49,340 nt of DNA from NCBI GenBank assembly GCA_945893145.1, contig CAMDDZ010000039.1:1-49340 (forward strand). Direction: 5' to 3'. Under the pieces are notes generated by a model. It saw only the letters and a program-made list of their open reading frames with translations. It was not told where the DNA came from and did no database searches. The position numbers and the translations under genes were made by a program. Below are positions 1 through 9,474 of this stretch, piece by piece; the stretch's first letter is position 1, and each line of letters begins with the position of its first letter. This stretch comes from Rhodoplanes serenus. GTDB taxonomy: Bacteria; Pseudomonadota; Alphaproteobacteria; Rhizobiales; Xanthobacteraceae.

Positions 1-58
1 GCTTGAGCCCGCCGGTCAGGCGCTGCCACCAGCCGGGCTTTTCTGTGCTGTCACTCAT
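1..58 (-). CDS. ftsY: Signal recognition particle receptor FtsY, N-terminal fragment
   Basis: Only the first 19 codons lie in the window; the gene runs off the left edge. The reading starts at an ATG (58-56 on the minus strand) and gives MSDSTEKPGWWQRLTGGLK, matching the tryptophan-rich start typical of rhizobial FtsY. FtsY is the membrane-associated GTPase that receives ribosome-nascent chain complexes from Ffh. The nearby dapF and mtaB, which commonly precede ftsY in Hyphomicrobiales, support the call. Its partner ffh lies about 6 kb away. The call rests on a short stretch plus synteny. Confidence 0.75.
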   Translation of the reverse strand, partial: MSDSTEKPGWWQRLTGGLK

Positions 59-85
59 GCCAATAGCCGTGATACCCGTTCGAGC

Positions 86-853
86 ATGACACCGGAAGAG
101 ATGGTGAGCCGCCTGCTCTACCGCGACGGGCTGATGTTGATCCTCGACAAGCCTGCGGGCCTGTCCGTGCACAGGGGGCCCAAGGGCGGGGCAAGCCTGG
201 AGGACTATTTCAACGCGCTGCGGTTCGGCCTGCCGCGCGCGCCTTCGCTGGCCCATCGGCTCGACAAGGAAACCTCAGGCTGTCTGGTCCTTGGCCGGCA
301 CCGGAAGGCGCTGGCCAACCTCAGCGACCTGTTCCGCCACGGCAAGATCGGCAAGACCTACTGGGCCGTGGTCGAGGGCGGCCCGGAGGCGGACGAGGGC
401 CAGATCGACCTGCCGCTCGGACGGCTCGACGACACCCGCGGCTGGTGGATGAAGCACGATCCCAATGGCCTGCCATCACAAACCATATGGAAGGTGATGG
501 GGCGCGCCGGCGGGCAGACATTTCTGGCGCTCGAACCGCTCACCGGCCGGACGCATCAATTGCGGGTGCATTGCGCCGAGATGGGCTGGCCGATCCTGGG
601 CGACAACATCTACGGCAACGGGCCGCGATTCGGCGGTCCGGGCCTGCATCTTCTTGCGCGCGCCATCATGGTGCCGCTCTACAAGAACCGCCCGCCGATC
701 ACCGTGACGGCGCCGGTGCCGCCGCACATGGTGGGGACGCTGAAGGCGTGCGGTTGGAATGGCGAGCCAGAAAGTACTGCCGCAAATCAAAGCCCCACCC
801 GGCCTCCTCAGCATGAGGCCGGAGCAAAAACCTCAGCGAAACGGACTCAATAA
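86..853 (+). CDS. RluA-family RNA pseudouridine synthase
   Basis: A 255-residue pseudouridine synthase of the RluA/RluC/RluD family, which isomerises specific uridines in rRNA or tRNA. The signature HRLDKETSG, with the catalytic Asp near residue 60, is intact, and the later GRTHQLRVH motif of the family is present. There is no S4 domain, so it is a short form. The last 35 residues are low-complexity and polar. The gene is divergent from ftsY (27-bp gap) and its 3' end overlaps the PPOX gene by 7 bp tail to tail. The exact RNA target cannot be told. An in-frame ATG at 101 is an alternative start. Confidence 0.9.
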   Translation: MTPEEMVSRLLYRDGLMLILDKPAGLSVHRGPKGGASLEDYFNALRFGLPRAPSLAHRLDKETSGCLVLGRHRKALANLSDLFRHGKIGKTYWAVVEGGPEADEGQIDLPLGRLDDTRGWWMKHDPNGLPSQTIWKVMGRAGGQTFLALEPLTGRTHQLRVHCAEMGWPILGDNIYGNGPRFGGPGLHLLARAIMVPLYKNRPPITVTAPVPPHMVGTLKACGWNGEPESTAANQSPTRPPQHEAGAKTSAKRTQ

Positions 854-1482
854 ATCGTCGCCTTCATGCGCTCGGGCGCGATGCGGTCGTGCTCGTCGCC
901 GCCGATCTTGCCGCCACTGATCTCGGCCAGGATCTTGCCTGCGGTCGGCAACGTGGCGCGCTCGACCTGAATCGTCGGGTCCCACAGCTTTGAGCGCACG
1001 ATCGCCTTGGCGCACTGGAAGAATACTTTCTCAACCGCGATCACCAGCACGGCGCGCGGCGCCTTACCCTGCATGGTAAAGCTCGCGCAGAGCTCGGGGT
1101 CGGTCGAGATCGTAACGCGGCCCATGATGCGCAGCGTCTCGCTGACACCCGGAATGAGGAACAGCAGCGCCACGCGCGGGTCGTGGATCAGGTTGCGCAA
1201 ACTGTCGATGCGGTTATTGCCGCGCCGGTCCGGCACCACGACGGTGTGCTCGTCGAGCACCCGCACGAAGCCTTTGGGATCGCCGCGCGGCGAGCAGTCG
1301 AGTCCGTCCGGACCGTTGGTCGACATGGCGCAGAACGGCGAGGCCTCGACCAGCTTGCGATAGGCATCGGTGATGCGGTCGGTTTCCTTGACCTTGGCGG
1401 GCGGATAGACTGGCTCGTTGTAGAGCGCCTCCAGCTCAGCCATGGTCGAGATGACGTGCGGCTTGGAACCGTTTTGGGCCAT
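847..1482 (-). CDS. Pyridoxamine 5'-phosphate oxidase-family (PPOX) FMN-binding protein
   Basis: A 211-residue protein with the split-barrel fold of the PPOX superfamily. Typical stretches are SPFCAMSTNGPDGLDCSPRG near residues 48-67, VVVPDRRGNNRIDSLRNL near 81-98 and FLIPGVSETLRIMGR near 108-122, which fit the MSMEG_1061-like FMN-dependent group. Such proteins bind FMN or F420 and reduce small molecules; the substrate is unknown. The ATG at 1482 has a GGGAG ribosome site 8-9 bases upstream. It follows mtaB by 27 bp on the same strand, so it may be cotranscribed with dapF-mtaB. It is not PdxH itself. Confidence 0.85.
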   Translation of the reverse strand: MAQNGSKPHVISTMAELEALYNEPVYPPAKVKETDRITDAYRKLVEASPFCAMSTNGPDGLDCSPRGDPKGFVRVLDEHTVVVPDRRGNNRIDSLRNLIHDPRVALLFLIPGVSETLRIMGRVTISTDPELCASFTMQGKAPRAVLVIAVEKVFFQCAKAIVRSKLWDPTIQVERATLPTAGKILAEISGGKIGGDEHDRIAPERMKATIY

Positions 1483-1509
1483 GATGTTTCTCCCAGACGC
1501 CGGATTGTA

Positions 1510-2721
1510 TCACGCGGCCAGCAATTGTCGCCCGTCGTGGGCTGCAATCTCGACATCGAGCATCAGCCCACGTTCGGCATCGCTCTTGAGGCGAACCGGC
1601 GTGAACTGCTCGGTGCGGCCGATGCCACCGGCTTCGGTGAGCACGCGGCGGCGCGCACCGATCTCGCCGTCGAGGTGGCGCTTCAACACGGTGTCGCCCT
1701 TCTGGCGCAGACGGCGGGCGCGATCCTTCACGATTTCGCCCGCGACCTGCGGCATCCGCGCCGCGGGCGTGCTCGGACGCGACGAAAACGGAAACACGTG
1801 CAACTGCGTGAGGCCACATTCGTCGACCAGATCGAGCGAGCGAGCAAACATTGCCTCGGTTTCGGTCGGGAAGCCCGCGATGATGTCGGCGCCAAACGCC
1901 ACATCGGGCCGCAGCCGCCGCACCTGATCGCAGAACGCAATTGCGTCCGCGCGCGAATGACGCCGCTTCATGCGCTTCAAGATCAAATCGTCGCCTGCTT
2001 GCAGCGACAGATGCAGATGCGGCATCAGCCGCGCCTCGTTGGCGAACGCGTCGAGCAGATCGGCGTCGGCCTCGACCGAATCGATCGATGACAGCCGCAG
2101 CCGCTCCAGCTCCGGCATCTCGCGCAGAACCGCCTTCACCAGCAAGCCGAGCCTCGGGCGATAGCTCGTGATATCGACGCCGGTGAGCACCACTTCGCGG
2201 TAGCCGTTCTGGGCCAGCCGGCGCACCTGCGCCACGACGTCGGCCACCGGCACCGAACGCGAATTCCCGCGCCCATACGGAATAATGCAAAACGTGCAAC
2301 GGTGGTCGCAGCCGTTTTGCACCTGCACGAAAGCGCGGGTGTAATGGGCGAGCGTCTCGGTTCGGTGCAGCGTGGCGCTTGTCGCCGCCATGATGTCGCC
2401 GACGACGATGCGCTCACCGCCGAGGCCCGCCCAGATGTTCGGATCGAGCTTTTCCTCGTTGCCGATGACGGCATCGACCTCCGGCATCGCGGCAAACATC
2501 TGCGGATCGGTCTGCGCCGCACAACCGGTGACGACGACCCGCGCGCCGGGCCGCTCGCGGCGGAGCTTGCGGATCGATTGCCGCGCCTGGCTCACCGCCT
2601 CGGCGGTCACTGCGCAGGTGTTCACCACAATGGTGTCGTTAAGCCCGTGAGCCGCGCCGCGGATCGCCTCCGACTCGGCCGCATTGAGCCGGCAGCCGAA
2701 GGTAACAATATCGAGACTCAC
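1510..2721 (-). CDS. mtaB: tRNA (N6-L-threonylcarbamoyladenosine(37)-C2)-methylthiotransferase MtaB
   Basis: Radical SAM methylthiotransferase that turns t6A37 into ms2t6A37 in tRNAs. The 403-residue protein has the three N-terminal cysteines of the methylthiotransferase domain (Cys10, Cys36, Cys67), the radical SAM CxxxCxxC cluster motif at Cys138/142/145, and a C-terminal TRAM-like region. The start is a GTG at 2721 that overlaps the dapF stop in a GTGA tetranucleotide; a much longer upstream reading lies inside dapF and is not plausible. The overlap implies translational coupling to dapF. Confidence 0.93.
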   Translation of the reverse strand: MSLDIVTFGCRLNAAESEAIRGAAHGLNDTIVVNTCAVTAEAVSQARQSIRKLRRERPGARVVVTGCAAQTDPQMFAAMPEVDAVIGNEEKLDPNIWAGLGGERIVVGDIMAATSATLHRTETLAHYTRAFVQVQNGCDHRCTFCIIPYGRGNSRSVPVADVVAQVRRLAQNGYREVVLTGVDITSYRPRLGLLVKAVLREMPELERLRLSSIDSVEADADLLDAFANEARLMPHLHLSLQAGDDLILKRMKRRHSRADAIAFCDQVRRLRPDVAFGADIIAGFPTETEAMFARSLDLVDECGLTQLHVFPFSSRPSTPAARMPQVAGEIVKDRARRLRQKGDTVLKRHLDGEIGARRRVLTEAGGIGRTEQFTPVRLKSDAERGLMLDVEIAAHDGRQLLAA

Positions 2722-3602
2722 GCCGCGCCCGCCTTGGCGGCGCCGGTGAACAGCGCCGGATCGAACTTGCCCTCGCGCTCGTATTGCACCGGGCCGGTCA
2801 TCAGCACGTGATCGTCGCTCTCGCGCCATTCGATCGTGAGCTCGCCGCCGGGCAGCTTCACCTTGACCTTGCGGCCGGTGCGGCGGAGCCGTGCTGCCGC
2901 GACGGCCGCCGCGCAGGCCGCCGACCCGCAGGCCTTGGTCAGGCCCGCGCCGCGCTCCCAAGTGCGGATGGTGAGGTGCTCCTTGGAACGCACGGCGCAA
3001 AGCGTGATGTTGGCGCGCTGCGGAAAGATCGGATGGTGTTCGAGTAGCGGCCCGATCTTGGCGAGGTCGTAGGCGTTGACGTCATCGACCCAGAAGATCG
3101 CGTGCGGGTTGCCCATGTTGACCACGGACGGCGAATGCAGGATCGGCTTGTCGATCGGGCCGATCTGCAACTCGATCGCGCGCGTGTCGCGGAATTGCTC
3201 GGCCAGTGGGATTTCGTTCCAGGCAAATCGCGGCACGCCCATATCGACGGTGAACTGACCGTCGGGGTTCTTCCAGGTGTTCAGCACGCGGCCGTCCACT
3301 TCGAAGGTGAGCTTGTCCTTGCCGGTTTCCTTGGTCACCAGCGAGGCAATGCAGCGCATGCCGTTGCCGCAGGCGCCCGCCTCGGAGCCGTCGTTGTTGT
3401 AGATGCGCACGAGCGATTCGGTGCCCGCCATACGCGGCGGATAAAGCACCATCATCTGGTCGTAGGGAGCGCCCTGGGGTTGCGCCACAGCGCGTGCCTC
3501 GCCGGCGCTGATCGCGGAGGGCTGCTTGCGCATGTCCACCACCACGATCTCGTTGCCGAGGCCGTTCATCTTGACGAAGGCACGGTTGGCGAGCGCGCTC
3601 AT
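2718..3602 (-). CDS. dapF: Diaminopimelate epimerase
   Basis: Converts LL-diaminopimelate to the meso form for lysine and peptidoglycan synthesis; cytosolic and cofactor-independent. The two catalytic cysteines are visible in ACGNGMRC (Cys78) and KACGSAAC (Cys225). With the ATG at 3602 the protein is 294 residues, a normal family length, beginning [18 protein letters not shown]. An upstream in-frame TTG at 3686 would add 28 residues of non-conserved sequence and is rejected. It is the first gene of the dapF-mtaB pair. Confidence 0.95.
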   Translation of the reverse strand: MSALANRAFVKMNGLGNEIVVVDMRKQPSAISAGEARAVAQPQGAPYDQMMVLYPPRMAGTESLVRIYNNDGSEAGACGNGMRCIASLVTKETGKDKLTFEVDGRVLNTWKNPDGQFTVDMGVPRFAWNEIPLAEQFRDTRAIELQIGPIDKPILHSPSVVNMGNPHAIFWVDDVNAYDLAKIGPLLEHHPIFPQRANITLCAVRSKEHLTIRTWERGAGLTKACGSAACAAAVAAARLRRTGRKVKVKLPGGELTIEWRESDDHVLMTGPVQYEREGKFDPALFTGAAKAGAA

Positions 3603-3820
3603 GAAAATTTGATCTTGTGGATGACGGGTTGAAGCAAACTGTCCGAACCCAGGATTTTCGCCGGTTATATGGGGAAAATCCGTCAATTAGCCAGAGGCCG
3701 CCGATCGCGTTGGCAACACCGGCTCAGTTTTGATGCATTCCGCACCGCAGCAAGCATGATAAGTTTACCCCGGCGACGAATCTATGCGCAGGACCGGGTT
3801 GACCGGCCCAGGAGAACTCA

Positions 3821-4393
3821 ATGACTTGCCCATTGCGGGCCCTCGCCTTATTCGCTGCCCTGGCGTTCGGCCTTTCGTCGTTTTCCCCCATCGCGGCCGC
3901 ACAAGCTCCCTCGACCCCCTCGCCGAACAGCGAGACATTTGCGGTCGAGGTCACGCTGACCGCCAAGACCATCATCTACATCAAGGGCAACAGCACCTGG
4001 GACGCCGCGTTCGAGACGCTGCAGGACGCGTTTAAGTCGCTCAACAGCTATCTCGACAAGCAGGGCATCAAGGCGTCCGGCCCGGCGATGACCATTTATG
4101 TGTCCGCCGACGACACCGGATTTTCGTTCCAGGCCGCGGTGCCGATTGCGGAAGAGCCCAAGGAGCCGCCGAAAGGCGACATCTCGATTGGCAAGTCGCC
4201 CGCCGGTAAGGCGTTACGGTTCATCCATCGCGGCTCCTACGGCTCGATGGACAGCACTTACGAGGGCATCACGACCTACCTCGACGACAAGCAGATCGAG
4301 GCGCAGGACGTGTTTGTCGAGGAATATCAGAACGATTTCCTGAATACGCCCGAAGATAGCCTTCTTGTGCACGTTTACGTGCCGATTAAGTAA
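3821..4393 (+). CDS. Exported GyrI-like (effector-binding) domain protein
   Basis: A 190-residue protein with a clear signal peptide (hydrophobic residues 6-26, cleavage likely after AAA-Q around residue 28), followed by one GyrI-like / AraC effector-binding domain. Motif-like stretches are VPIAEEP, a GKALRFIHRGSYGSM segment and the closing VHVYVPIK strand. Such domains bind small hydrophobic ligands; here it would act in the periplasm. No DNA-binding domain is attached. An AGGAG sits just upstream of the ATG. A second related gene follows 67 bp downstream. The ligand is unknown. Confidence 0.75.
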   Translation: MTCPLRALALFAALAFGLSSFSPIAAAQAPSTPSPNSETFAVEVTLTAKTIIYIKGNSTWDAAFETLQDAFKSLNSYLDKQGIKASGPAMTIYVSADDTGFSFQAAVPIAEEPKEPPKGDISIGKSPAGKALRFIHRGSYGSMDSTYEGITTYLDDKQIEAQDVFVEEYQNDFLNTPEDSLLVHVYVPIK

Positions 4394-4460
4394 CTACGCC
4401 CCGATCAAGTAACGGCCGTCCCGGCGCAACCGCACAGCGACCAGAGCGTTGGTGGAAGCC

Positions 4461-4985
4461 ATGCCACAGCTGCTCCAGTGTCTCATCCTCGCCGCCCTGA
4501 CGTTGGGGCTGCCGGTGGACACCCTAGGACCCGCCAGGCTCAGCGCCCTGCCGGATGCACTCGTGCTGACGCGGGTGGTCCAAGGTGCCTGGGACGACGA
4601 GGACGATCTTCTGAACGAAGCCTTTGAAGCCGTCGAGCAAGCCGCCCAGCAGCGCGGACTTCTGCTCGGCACCAAGCGCGTGGTCATCCGCGAAGTCATG
4701 GGACCCAAGACCTTCAAGTCGCGCGCCGGCTACGTGATCGAGACCTACGCGCAACCAGCCGTGCTCGGAAACGGCCTGGAGCTGCACAAGCTGCCCCACG
4801 CCAAAGCCTGGGTCGCAGACGGCAAAGGCGACGCCGACGCGCTGACCAAGACTCGGCGCCGGGTGCTGGACGAGGTCGAGAAGCCCGGCGTGAACCGGTT
4901 TCAAGGCGTTGAGCTGCTCGAGATTTTCGACGGCGACCCGGACGAGGACGCGACCCCGTTCGCAATTTACGCTCCGATCAAGTGA
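4461..4985 (+). CDS. Second exported GyrI-like domain protein (divergent paralogue)
   Basis: A 174-residue protein with a hydrophobic N-terminus (MPQLLQCLILAALTLG) that looks like a signal peptide. The body is poorly conserved but closes with FAIYAPIK, matching the VHVYVPIK end of the preceding gene, and the spacing of predicted strands is similar, so it is probably a diverged copy of the same GyrI-like fold. The ATG at 4461 is preferred because GGAAG lies 4-5 bases upstream; in-frame TTG and GTG codons 9-12 bases earlier are alternatives. The assignment is by paralogy, so it is weaker than for its neighbour. Confidence 0.6.
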   Translation: MPQLLQCLILAALTLGLPVDTLGPARLSALPDALVLTRVVQGAWDDEDDLLNEAFEAVEQAAQQRGLLLGTKRVVIREVMGPKTFKSRAGYVIETYAQPAVLGNGLELHKLPHAKAWVADGKGDADALTKTRRRVLDEVEKPGVNRFQGVELLEIFDGDPDEDATPFAIYAPIK

Positions 4986-4990
4986 TCGGC

Positions 4991-5722
4991 TCAAGCGATC
5001 GACTTGCGCGTCTCGAACGCGCGGAAGATCGCGTAGCAGGCGCAGGCTGCGGCGAGATGCTTGAGCGGATGTCCGCTCATGATGCGCAGCGCCGAATCGA
5101 TCGCCGCGTCGAAGTGCTCGAGTAATTTTGCGAGCACGTACCAGCCGGCCGCCGCGAACCAATACCAGGTGCCGGAATATTTCGGTGGGAACAGCAGAAA
5201 CAGCAGCGGCAGCACCAGGCAGGGGAAGAATTGCACCCAGCCATAGAGCCGCAGATCGTCGGTGCGCAGCCACAGCAGCAGACTCGCGACGCCAAGCGCG
5301 ACCAACGGCAGCAGCAACATGCGCCCCACTCGCCGGTCGATCCGCTCTTCGATCGCGTAGGCCAGGATGCCCATGAACGCGATCGCCATCGGCAGGCGAT
5401 CCCAGAACAGGCCCCAGTCGTTCGGATTCCAGTGATAGTAGGACGAGCCGAATCCGGTCAGGAACACGCCGAGGAAAAACACGCTGGCCGACAGTTCGCC
5501 GCGAACGCGCACGAGGCCAAGCGCGCCGACCAGGATGAACGGCAGATTGGAAACCACGTTCCAGAAATTCGGGATGCCTAGCATCGTCCGCTGGTCGGCA
5601 AACTGGTGATAGTGCTGCGGCTGCGGGATCGGCGGAACGAACCACAATCCGATCAGCGAAATACCGGCAAGCCAGACCAGAAAGATCAGCGGGCGGGAGC
5701 GAATCGCGCCGGTAAAGTTCAT
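4991..5722 (-). CDS. Ceramidase-like (CREST superfamily) multi-pass membrane protein
   Basis: A 243-residue integral membrane protein with about seven hydrophobic segments. Residues typical of the alkaline ceramidase / CREST hydrolases are present: a Ser/His-bearing SSYYHWNPN...WDRLPMAI region near residues 93-112 and a late GHPLKHLAA motif near 218-226, which would supply the metal-binding and catalytic Ser, Asp and His residues. The family hydrolyses amide bonds in sphingolipid-like substrates, but bacterial members are mostly untested. It converges on the GyrI-like pair with a 5-bp gap. Confidence 0.7.
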   Translation of the reverse strand: MNFTGAIRSRPLIFLVWLAGISLIGLWFVPPIPQPQHYHQFADQRTMLGIPNFWNVVSNLPFILVGALGLVRVRGELSASVFFLGVFLTGFGSSYYHWNPNDWGLFWDRLPMAIAFMGILAYAIEERIDRRVGRMLLLPLVALGVASLLLWLRTDDLRLYGWVQFFPCLVLPLLFLLFPPKYSGTWYWFAAAGWYVLAKLLEHFDAAIDSALRIMSGHPLKHLAAACACYAIFRAFETRKSIA

Positions 5723-5779
5723 TCACCTTGAATACACGGCGATTTCGCCAACCGAAATGGCCAAACCGGCCCAAAATCA

Positions 5780-5808
5780 TTGACGGTGGGGGGGTCTTGC
5801 CCCTAAAT
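5780..5808 (+). promoter_or_regulatory. Predicted sigma-70-type promoter of the ffh operon
   Basis: TTGACG (5780-5785) and CTAAAT (5803-5808) are separated by exactly 17 bases, a good match to the vegetative promoter consensus of alphaproteobacteria. It would start transcription near 5815 and leave a leader of about 220 nt before ffh. The 315-bp gap between the ceramidase-like gene and ffh otherwise holds two small hairpins (about 5857-5875 and 5892-5905) and the palindromic repeat listed separately. Inferred from sequence only. Confidence 0.5.
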
Positions 5809-5920
5809 TCCGCCCGCTCTCGCAAGAGACGAATTCAGCACCCGCCGACCGGTCCCTGAGAGGCCGGAGGCAACCGCCCGACAGCGCTGTGCGCCCTCGG
5901 GCGCGAACGTGTTTTTGAAG

Positions 5921-6022
5921 CTTCATCCTGAGGAGCCGCCGAAGGCGGTGTCTCGAAGGATGGGCCATAACCGGCGACCCCGCCCTTCGAGACGCGTGCT
6001 GCGCACGCTCCTCAGGACGAGG
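5921..6022. repeat. Dispersed palindromic repeat in the ffh leader
   Basis: A roughly 100-bp imperfect palindrome. The left arm begins TTCATCCTGAGGAG and runs through TCTCGAAGGATGGGC; the right arm contains GCCCTTCGAGA and ends CTCCTCAGGACGA. This pattern is a well-known intergenic repeat in Bradyrhizobium-like genomes. It lies wholly inside the predicted 5' leader of ffh and ends 15 bp before the start codon, so its RNA would fold into a long hairpin next to the ribosome site. Confidence 0.8.
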
Positions 6023-6037
6023 GTCGCGAGAGGACCG

Positions 6038-7591
6038 ATGTTCGACAGCCTGTCGGAAAAACTATCCGGCATTCTCGACCGCCTGACGCGGCGCGGCGCG
6101 CTGTCGGAGGCCGATGTCGATGCGGCGCTGCGCGAGGTTCGCCGCGCGCTGCTCGAAGCCGATGTCGCGCTCGACGTGGCACGCGCCTTCGTCGAGCAGG
6201 TGAAGAAGCGCGCGGTCGGCGTCGACGTCATCAAGTCGGTCACGCCCGGCCAGATGGTCGTCAAGATCGTGCACGACGAGCTGGTGGCGACGCTGGGCTC
6301 CGACGCGCAGTCGATCGATCTCAACGCGCCGGCGCCGGTCGCCATCATGATGGTCGGCCTGCAGGGCTCCGGCAAAACCACGACCACCGCCAAGGTCGCC
6401 AAGCGCCTCACCGAGCGCGGCAACAAAAAAGTGCTGATGGCGTCGCTCGACACGCGGCGGCCCGCCGCGATGGAGCAGCTTGCCGTGCTGGGCAAACAGG
6501 TCAGCGTCGAGACGCTGCCGATCGTCCAGGGCCAGTCGCCGGTGCAGATCGCAGGCCGCGCCATCCAGGCCGCCAGGCTCGGCGGCTACGACGTGGTGCT
6601 GCTCGACACCGCCGGCCGCATCACGCTCGACGAAGCGATGATGATGGAAGCCGCCGAGGTCAAGCGCGCCGCCAATCCGCACGAGGTGCTGCTGGTCGCC
6701 GACAGCCTGACCGGCCAGGACGCGGTGAATCTGGCGCGCTCGTTCGATCAGCGCGTCGGCCTCACCGGCATCGTGCTGACCCGTGTCGACGGCGACGGCC
6801 GCGGCGGCGCCGCGCTCTCGATGCGCGCCGTCACCGCCAAGCCGATCAAGCTGATCGGCACCGGCGAGCGCATGGACGCGCTCGAGGATTTCGATCCGGC
6901 GCGTATCGCCGGCCGCATCCTCGGCATGGGTGACATCGTCTCGCTGGTCGAGAAGGCCGCCGCCTCGATCGACCAAGAGCAGGCGATGCGCGCAGCCGAG
7001 CGCATGCGCAAAGGCCAGTTCGACTTGACCGACCTGCGCGGGCAGCTCACCGGCATGCAGAAGATGGGCGGCATGAGCGGCTTGATGGCGATGATGCCTG
7101 GTGTCGCCAAGATCAAGGGCCAGATGGCCGAACGCAATCTCGACGAGGGCATGCTCAAGCGCCAGATGGCGATCATCGACTCGATGACGCCGGGCGAGCG
7201 CAAGCATCCCGATGTTCTTAAAGCCAGCCGCAAGAAGCGCATCGCGTCAGGTTCCGGCACCAAGGTCGAGGAGATCAACAAGCTCCTCAAGATGCACCGG
7301 ACCATGGCCGACATGATGAAGATGATGGGCGGCGGCAAGGCGCGCGGCCCCATGGCCGGGCTCGCGCAGATGATGGGTTTCGGCGGCGGCATGCCGTCGC
7401 CTGAGGAAATGGCGAAACTTGCGCAGAATATGCCGGGCGCGCCCGGCGCCGGCGCGTTGCCACCAACGATGCCCGGCTTACCCAGTTCTATGCCGGCAAA
7501 ATTCCCCGGCGCACCCGGCTTGCCCGGCCTCGGCGGAAAACTTCCCACGCCCGGCGGCCTGCCGCCGGGATTCTTCGGAAAGAAAAAATAG
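6038..7591 (+). CDS. ffh: Signal recognition particle protein Ffh
   Basis: The SRP GTPase subunit that binds 4.5S RNA and signal sequences and delivers nascent membrane proteins to FtsY. The 517-residue protein has an N domain (about 1-85), the G domain with P-loop [13 protein letters not shown] (about 107-119), DTAGR and [10 protein letters not shown] motifs, and a Met-rich M domain (about 310-435). It ends in a Gly/Pro/Met-rich tail of about 80 residues that makes it longer than the roughly 450-residue E. coli protein. The ATG at 6038 has GAGAGG just upstream; an upstream in-frame extension would run through the palindromic repeat. It heads the rpsP-rimM-trmD-rplS group. Confidence 0.96.
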   Translation: MFDSLSEKLSGILDRLTRRGALSEADVDAALREVRRALLEADVALDVARAFVEQVKKRAVGVDVIKSVTPGQMVVKIVHDELVATLGSDAQSIDLNAPAPVAIMMVGLQGSGKTTTTAKVAKRLTERGNKKVLMASLDTRRPAAMEQLAVLGKQVSVETLPIVQGQSPVQIAGRAIQAARLGGYDVVLLDTAGRITLDEAMMMEAAEVKRAANPHEVLLVADSLTGQDAVNLARSFDQRVGLTGIVLTRVDGDGRGGAALSMRAVTAKPIKLIGTGERMDALEDFDPARIAGRILGMGDIVSLVEKAAASIDQEQAMRAAERMRKGQFDLTDLRGQLTGMQKMGGMSGLMAMMPGVAKIKGQMAERNLDEGMLKRQMAIIDSMTPGERKHPDVLKASRKKRIASGSGTKVEEINKLLKMHRTMADMMKMMGGGKARGPMAGLAQMMGFGGGMPSPEEMAKLAQNMPGAPGAGALPPTMPGLPSSMPAKFPGAPGLPGLGGKLPTPGGLPPGFFGKKK

Positions 7592-7623
7592 TCACTCAAC
7601 GATCAACGTCGAAAGGAACACCA

Positions 7624-8013
7624 ATGCCTGTTGTCATCCGTATGGCTCGCGCCGGAACCAAGAAGCGGCCGGTCTATCACATCGTTGTCGCCGACTCGCG
7701 CTCGCCGCGTGACGGCCGTTTCATCGAGCGTCTCGGCTTCTTCAATCCGCTGTTGCCGAAGGACAAGACCGAGCGGCTGCGGCTCGATCTCGACAAGGTG
7801 AAAGAGTGGATGAAGAAGGGCGCGGTGCCGTCCGATCGCGTGATGCGCTTCCTCGATGCCGCCGGCGTCGCCAAGCGCGACAAGCGCAACAATCCGGAGA
7901 AGGCCGTTCCTCGCAAGGAGCGCAAAGCCCGCGCCGAAGAAGCCGCGAAGGCTGCCGAAGCCGCCAAGGCTGCGGCGGCGACCGCGGCTGCAGCCGCTCC
8001 GGCTGCGAGCTAA
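7624..8013 (+). CDS. rpsP: 30S ribosomal protein S16
   Basis: A small-subunit ribosomal protein needed for 30S assembly. The S16 core occupies residues 1-80 ([20 protein letters not shown] start, [16 protein letters not shown]). The remaining 50 residues form a Lys/Ala-rich tail typical of alphaproteobacterial S16. It starts 32 bp after ffh with AAAGGA as ribosome site and precedes rimM by 21 bp. Confidence 0.97.
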   Translation: MPVVIRMARAGTKKRPVYHIVVADSRSPRDGRFIERLGFFNPLLPKDKTERLRLDLDKVKEWMKKGAVPSDRVMRFLDAAGVAKRDKRNNPEKAVPRKERKARAEEAAKAAEAAKAAAATAAAAAPAAS

Positions 8014-8034
8014 GGCTGACCGCCGGCGGACGCC

Positions 8035-8541
8035 GTGACCGACCGCATCTGCGTTGCCCAGATCGGCGCCGCCCATGGCATTCGCGGCGAGGTCAGGCTG
8101 CGGTCGTTCACGCAAGACCCGGCGGCGATCACCGCCTACGGGCCGCTGGAGAGCGAGGACGGCACGCGGCGCTTTGAGATCAAAGCGCTGCGACCCGCGA
8201 AGGACATCTTCGTCGCCCGCCTCAAGGGCGTCGATGACCGCAACGCGGCGGAGCTTCTGACCAACCTCAAGCTCTACATTTCGCGCGACCGGCTACCGCC
8301 GGTCGTTGAGCCCGACACCTACTATCACGCCGATCTCATTGGGCTCGCCGCGGTGACCGAGCAGGGCGCCACGCTCGGCCGCGTCAGCGCGGTCCACAAT
8401 TTCGGCGCCGGCGACGTGATCGAGATCGCGCGCGATGGTGGCGGCGAGCCGCTGATGGTGCCGTTCACCGACACGGCGGTTCCAAACATCGACATCGACG
8501 CCGGCCGGATCGTCGTGACGCCGCTCGACGTGACGGAGTGA
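8035..8541 (+). CDS. rimM: Ribosome maturation factor RimM
   Basis: Assists 16S rRNA processing and 30S head assembly, and binds S19. The 168-residue protein has the N-terminal RimM beta-barrel ([20 protein letters not shown], residues 6-25) and a C-terminal PRC barrel (about 95-165, with [12 protein letters not shown] and [13 protein letters not shown]). The start is GTG. Its stop overlaps the trmD start as GTGA, so the two are probably translationally coupled. It sits in the usual rpsP-rimM-trmD-rplS order. Confidence 0.95.
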   Translation: MTDRICVAQIGAAHGIRGEVRLRSFTQDPAAITAYGPLESEDGTRRFEIKALRPAKDIFVARLKGVDDRNAAELLTNLKLYISRDRLPPVVEPDTYYHADLIGLAAVTEQGATLGRVSAVHNFGAGDVIEIARDGGGEPLMVPFTDTAVPNIDIDAGRIVVTPLDVTE

Positions 8542-9248
8542 GCGTCGTGTGGCGCGCCACCGTGCTGACGATCTTTCCCGAAATGTTTCCCGGGCCGCTC
8601 GGCATGAGCCTCGCCGGAAAAGCGCTCGCGGCCGGCCTCTGGGCGCTCGAGGCGCAAGACATCCGCGGGCACACGACTGACAAGCACCGCACCGTCGACG
8701 ATACGCCGGCCGGCGGCGGCCCCGGCATGGTGATGAAGGCTGACGTGCTGGCGCGTGCCATCGATGCACTCCCCGGCGATGGCCGCCCGCGCTTGCTGAT
8801 GAGCCCCCGCGGCACGCCGTTGACGCAGGCGCGCGTTGCAACTCTGGCCAAAGGCCATGGCGTGGTGGTGCTGTGTGGCCGCTTCGAAGGCGTCGATGAG
8901 CGCCTGATTGCGGGCCGCAATCTCGAAGAGGTTTCGGTTGGCGACTACGTGCTCTCAGGCGGCGAGATCGCGGCGCTGGTGCTGTGCGACGCCTGCGTGC
9001 GTCTCATTCCCGGCGTCATGGGCAAAGAGGCGTCAGGCACAGAAGAGAGCTTTTCGGATGGGCTCTTGGAATATCCGCAGTACACCCGCCCGGTGACCTT
9101 CGAAGGGGTGCCCGTTCCCGAGGTGTTGACCGGCGGCGATCACGCCAAGGTCGCGGCCTGGCGGCGCGCGGAGGCCGAGCGGCTCACCCGCGCGCGCCGG
9201 CCCGACCTGTGGGCGCGATACCTCGCCAACAAGGACCGCCGCGACTGA
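8538..9248 (+). CDS. trmD: tRNA (guanosine(37)-N1)-methyltransferase TrmD
   Basis: A SPOUT-class knotted methyltransferase that makes m1G37 in tRNAs and prevents frameshifting. The motifs are [16 protein letters not shown] at the N-terminus, [26 protein letters not shown] and [16 protein letters not shown] of the SAM-binding knot, and [15 protein letters not shown]. The start is taken at GTG 8538, overlapping the rimM stop; a GTG at 8547, giving the family-like start [11 protein letters not shown], is equally possible. A 6-bp hairpin (CGGACC / GGTCCG) directly follows the stop. Confidence 0.95.
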   Translation: MSVVWRATVLTIFPEMFPGPLGMSLAGKALAAGLWALEAQDIRGHTTDKHRTVDDTPAGGGPGMVMKADVLARAIDALPGDGRPRLLMSPRGTPLTQARVATLAKGHGVVVLCGRFEGVDERLIAGRNLEEVSVGDYVLSGGEIAALVLCDACVRLIPGVMGKEASGTEESFSDGLLEYPQYTRPVTFEGVPVPEVLTGGDHAKVAAWRRAEAERLTRARRPDLWARYLANKDRRD

Positions 9249-9474
9249 GGCGGACCGCAGGGTCCGGCGCCGTCAGTCACGGCCTGGGCGCGAAGGCCAG
9301 GCCCAAATCGCTGAAACAGAAGATTAATATCGTCCGGAGCGGAAAAGCCGGCCGGCGCCGGCCGCCGCACGGAAGGGATGACAAGCCTGCGGCTTTGTCG
9401 TAGAAGCTCGCCGACCCTGAAATTGAAGCCTCGTTTAGCGCGGCTAGGCCAGCGCTCGTCCACGGAGAATTGCC

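Noticed and set aside
4524..5825. A 433-codon minus-strand reading across the second GyrI-like and ceramidase-like genes
   Set aside because: It spans two genes with real features in other frames and shows no domain of its own.
5813..5910. Possible small RNA or riboswitch upstream of ffh (a CTGAGAGG stretch and a GCGCC-CTCG-GGCGC hairpin followed by a T run)
   Set aside because: The TPP core, the 4.5S RNA core (GGUCAGGUCCGGAAGG-like) and SAM motifs are all absent. The T run starts about 9 bases after the stem. It is mentioned only as leader structure.
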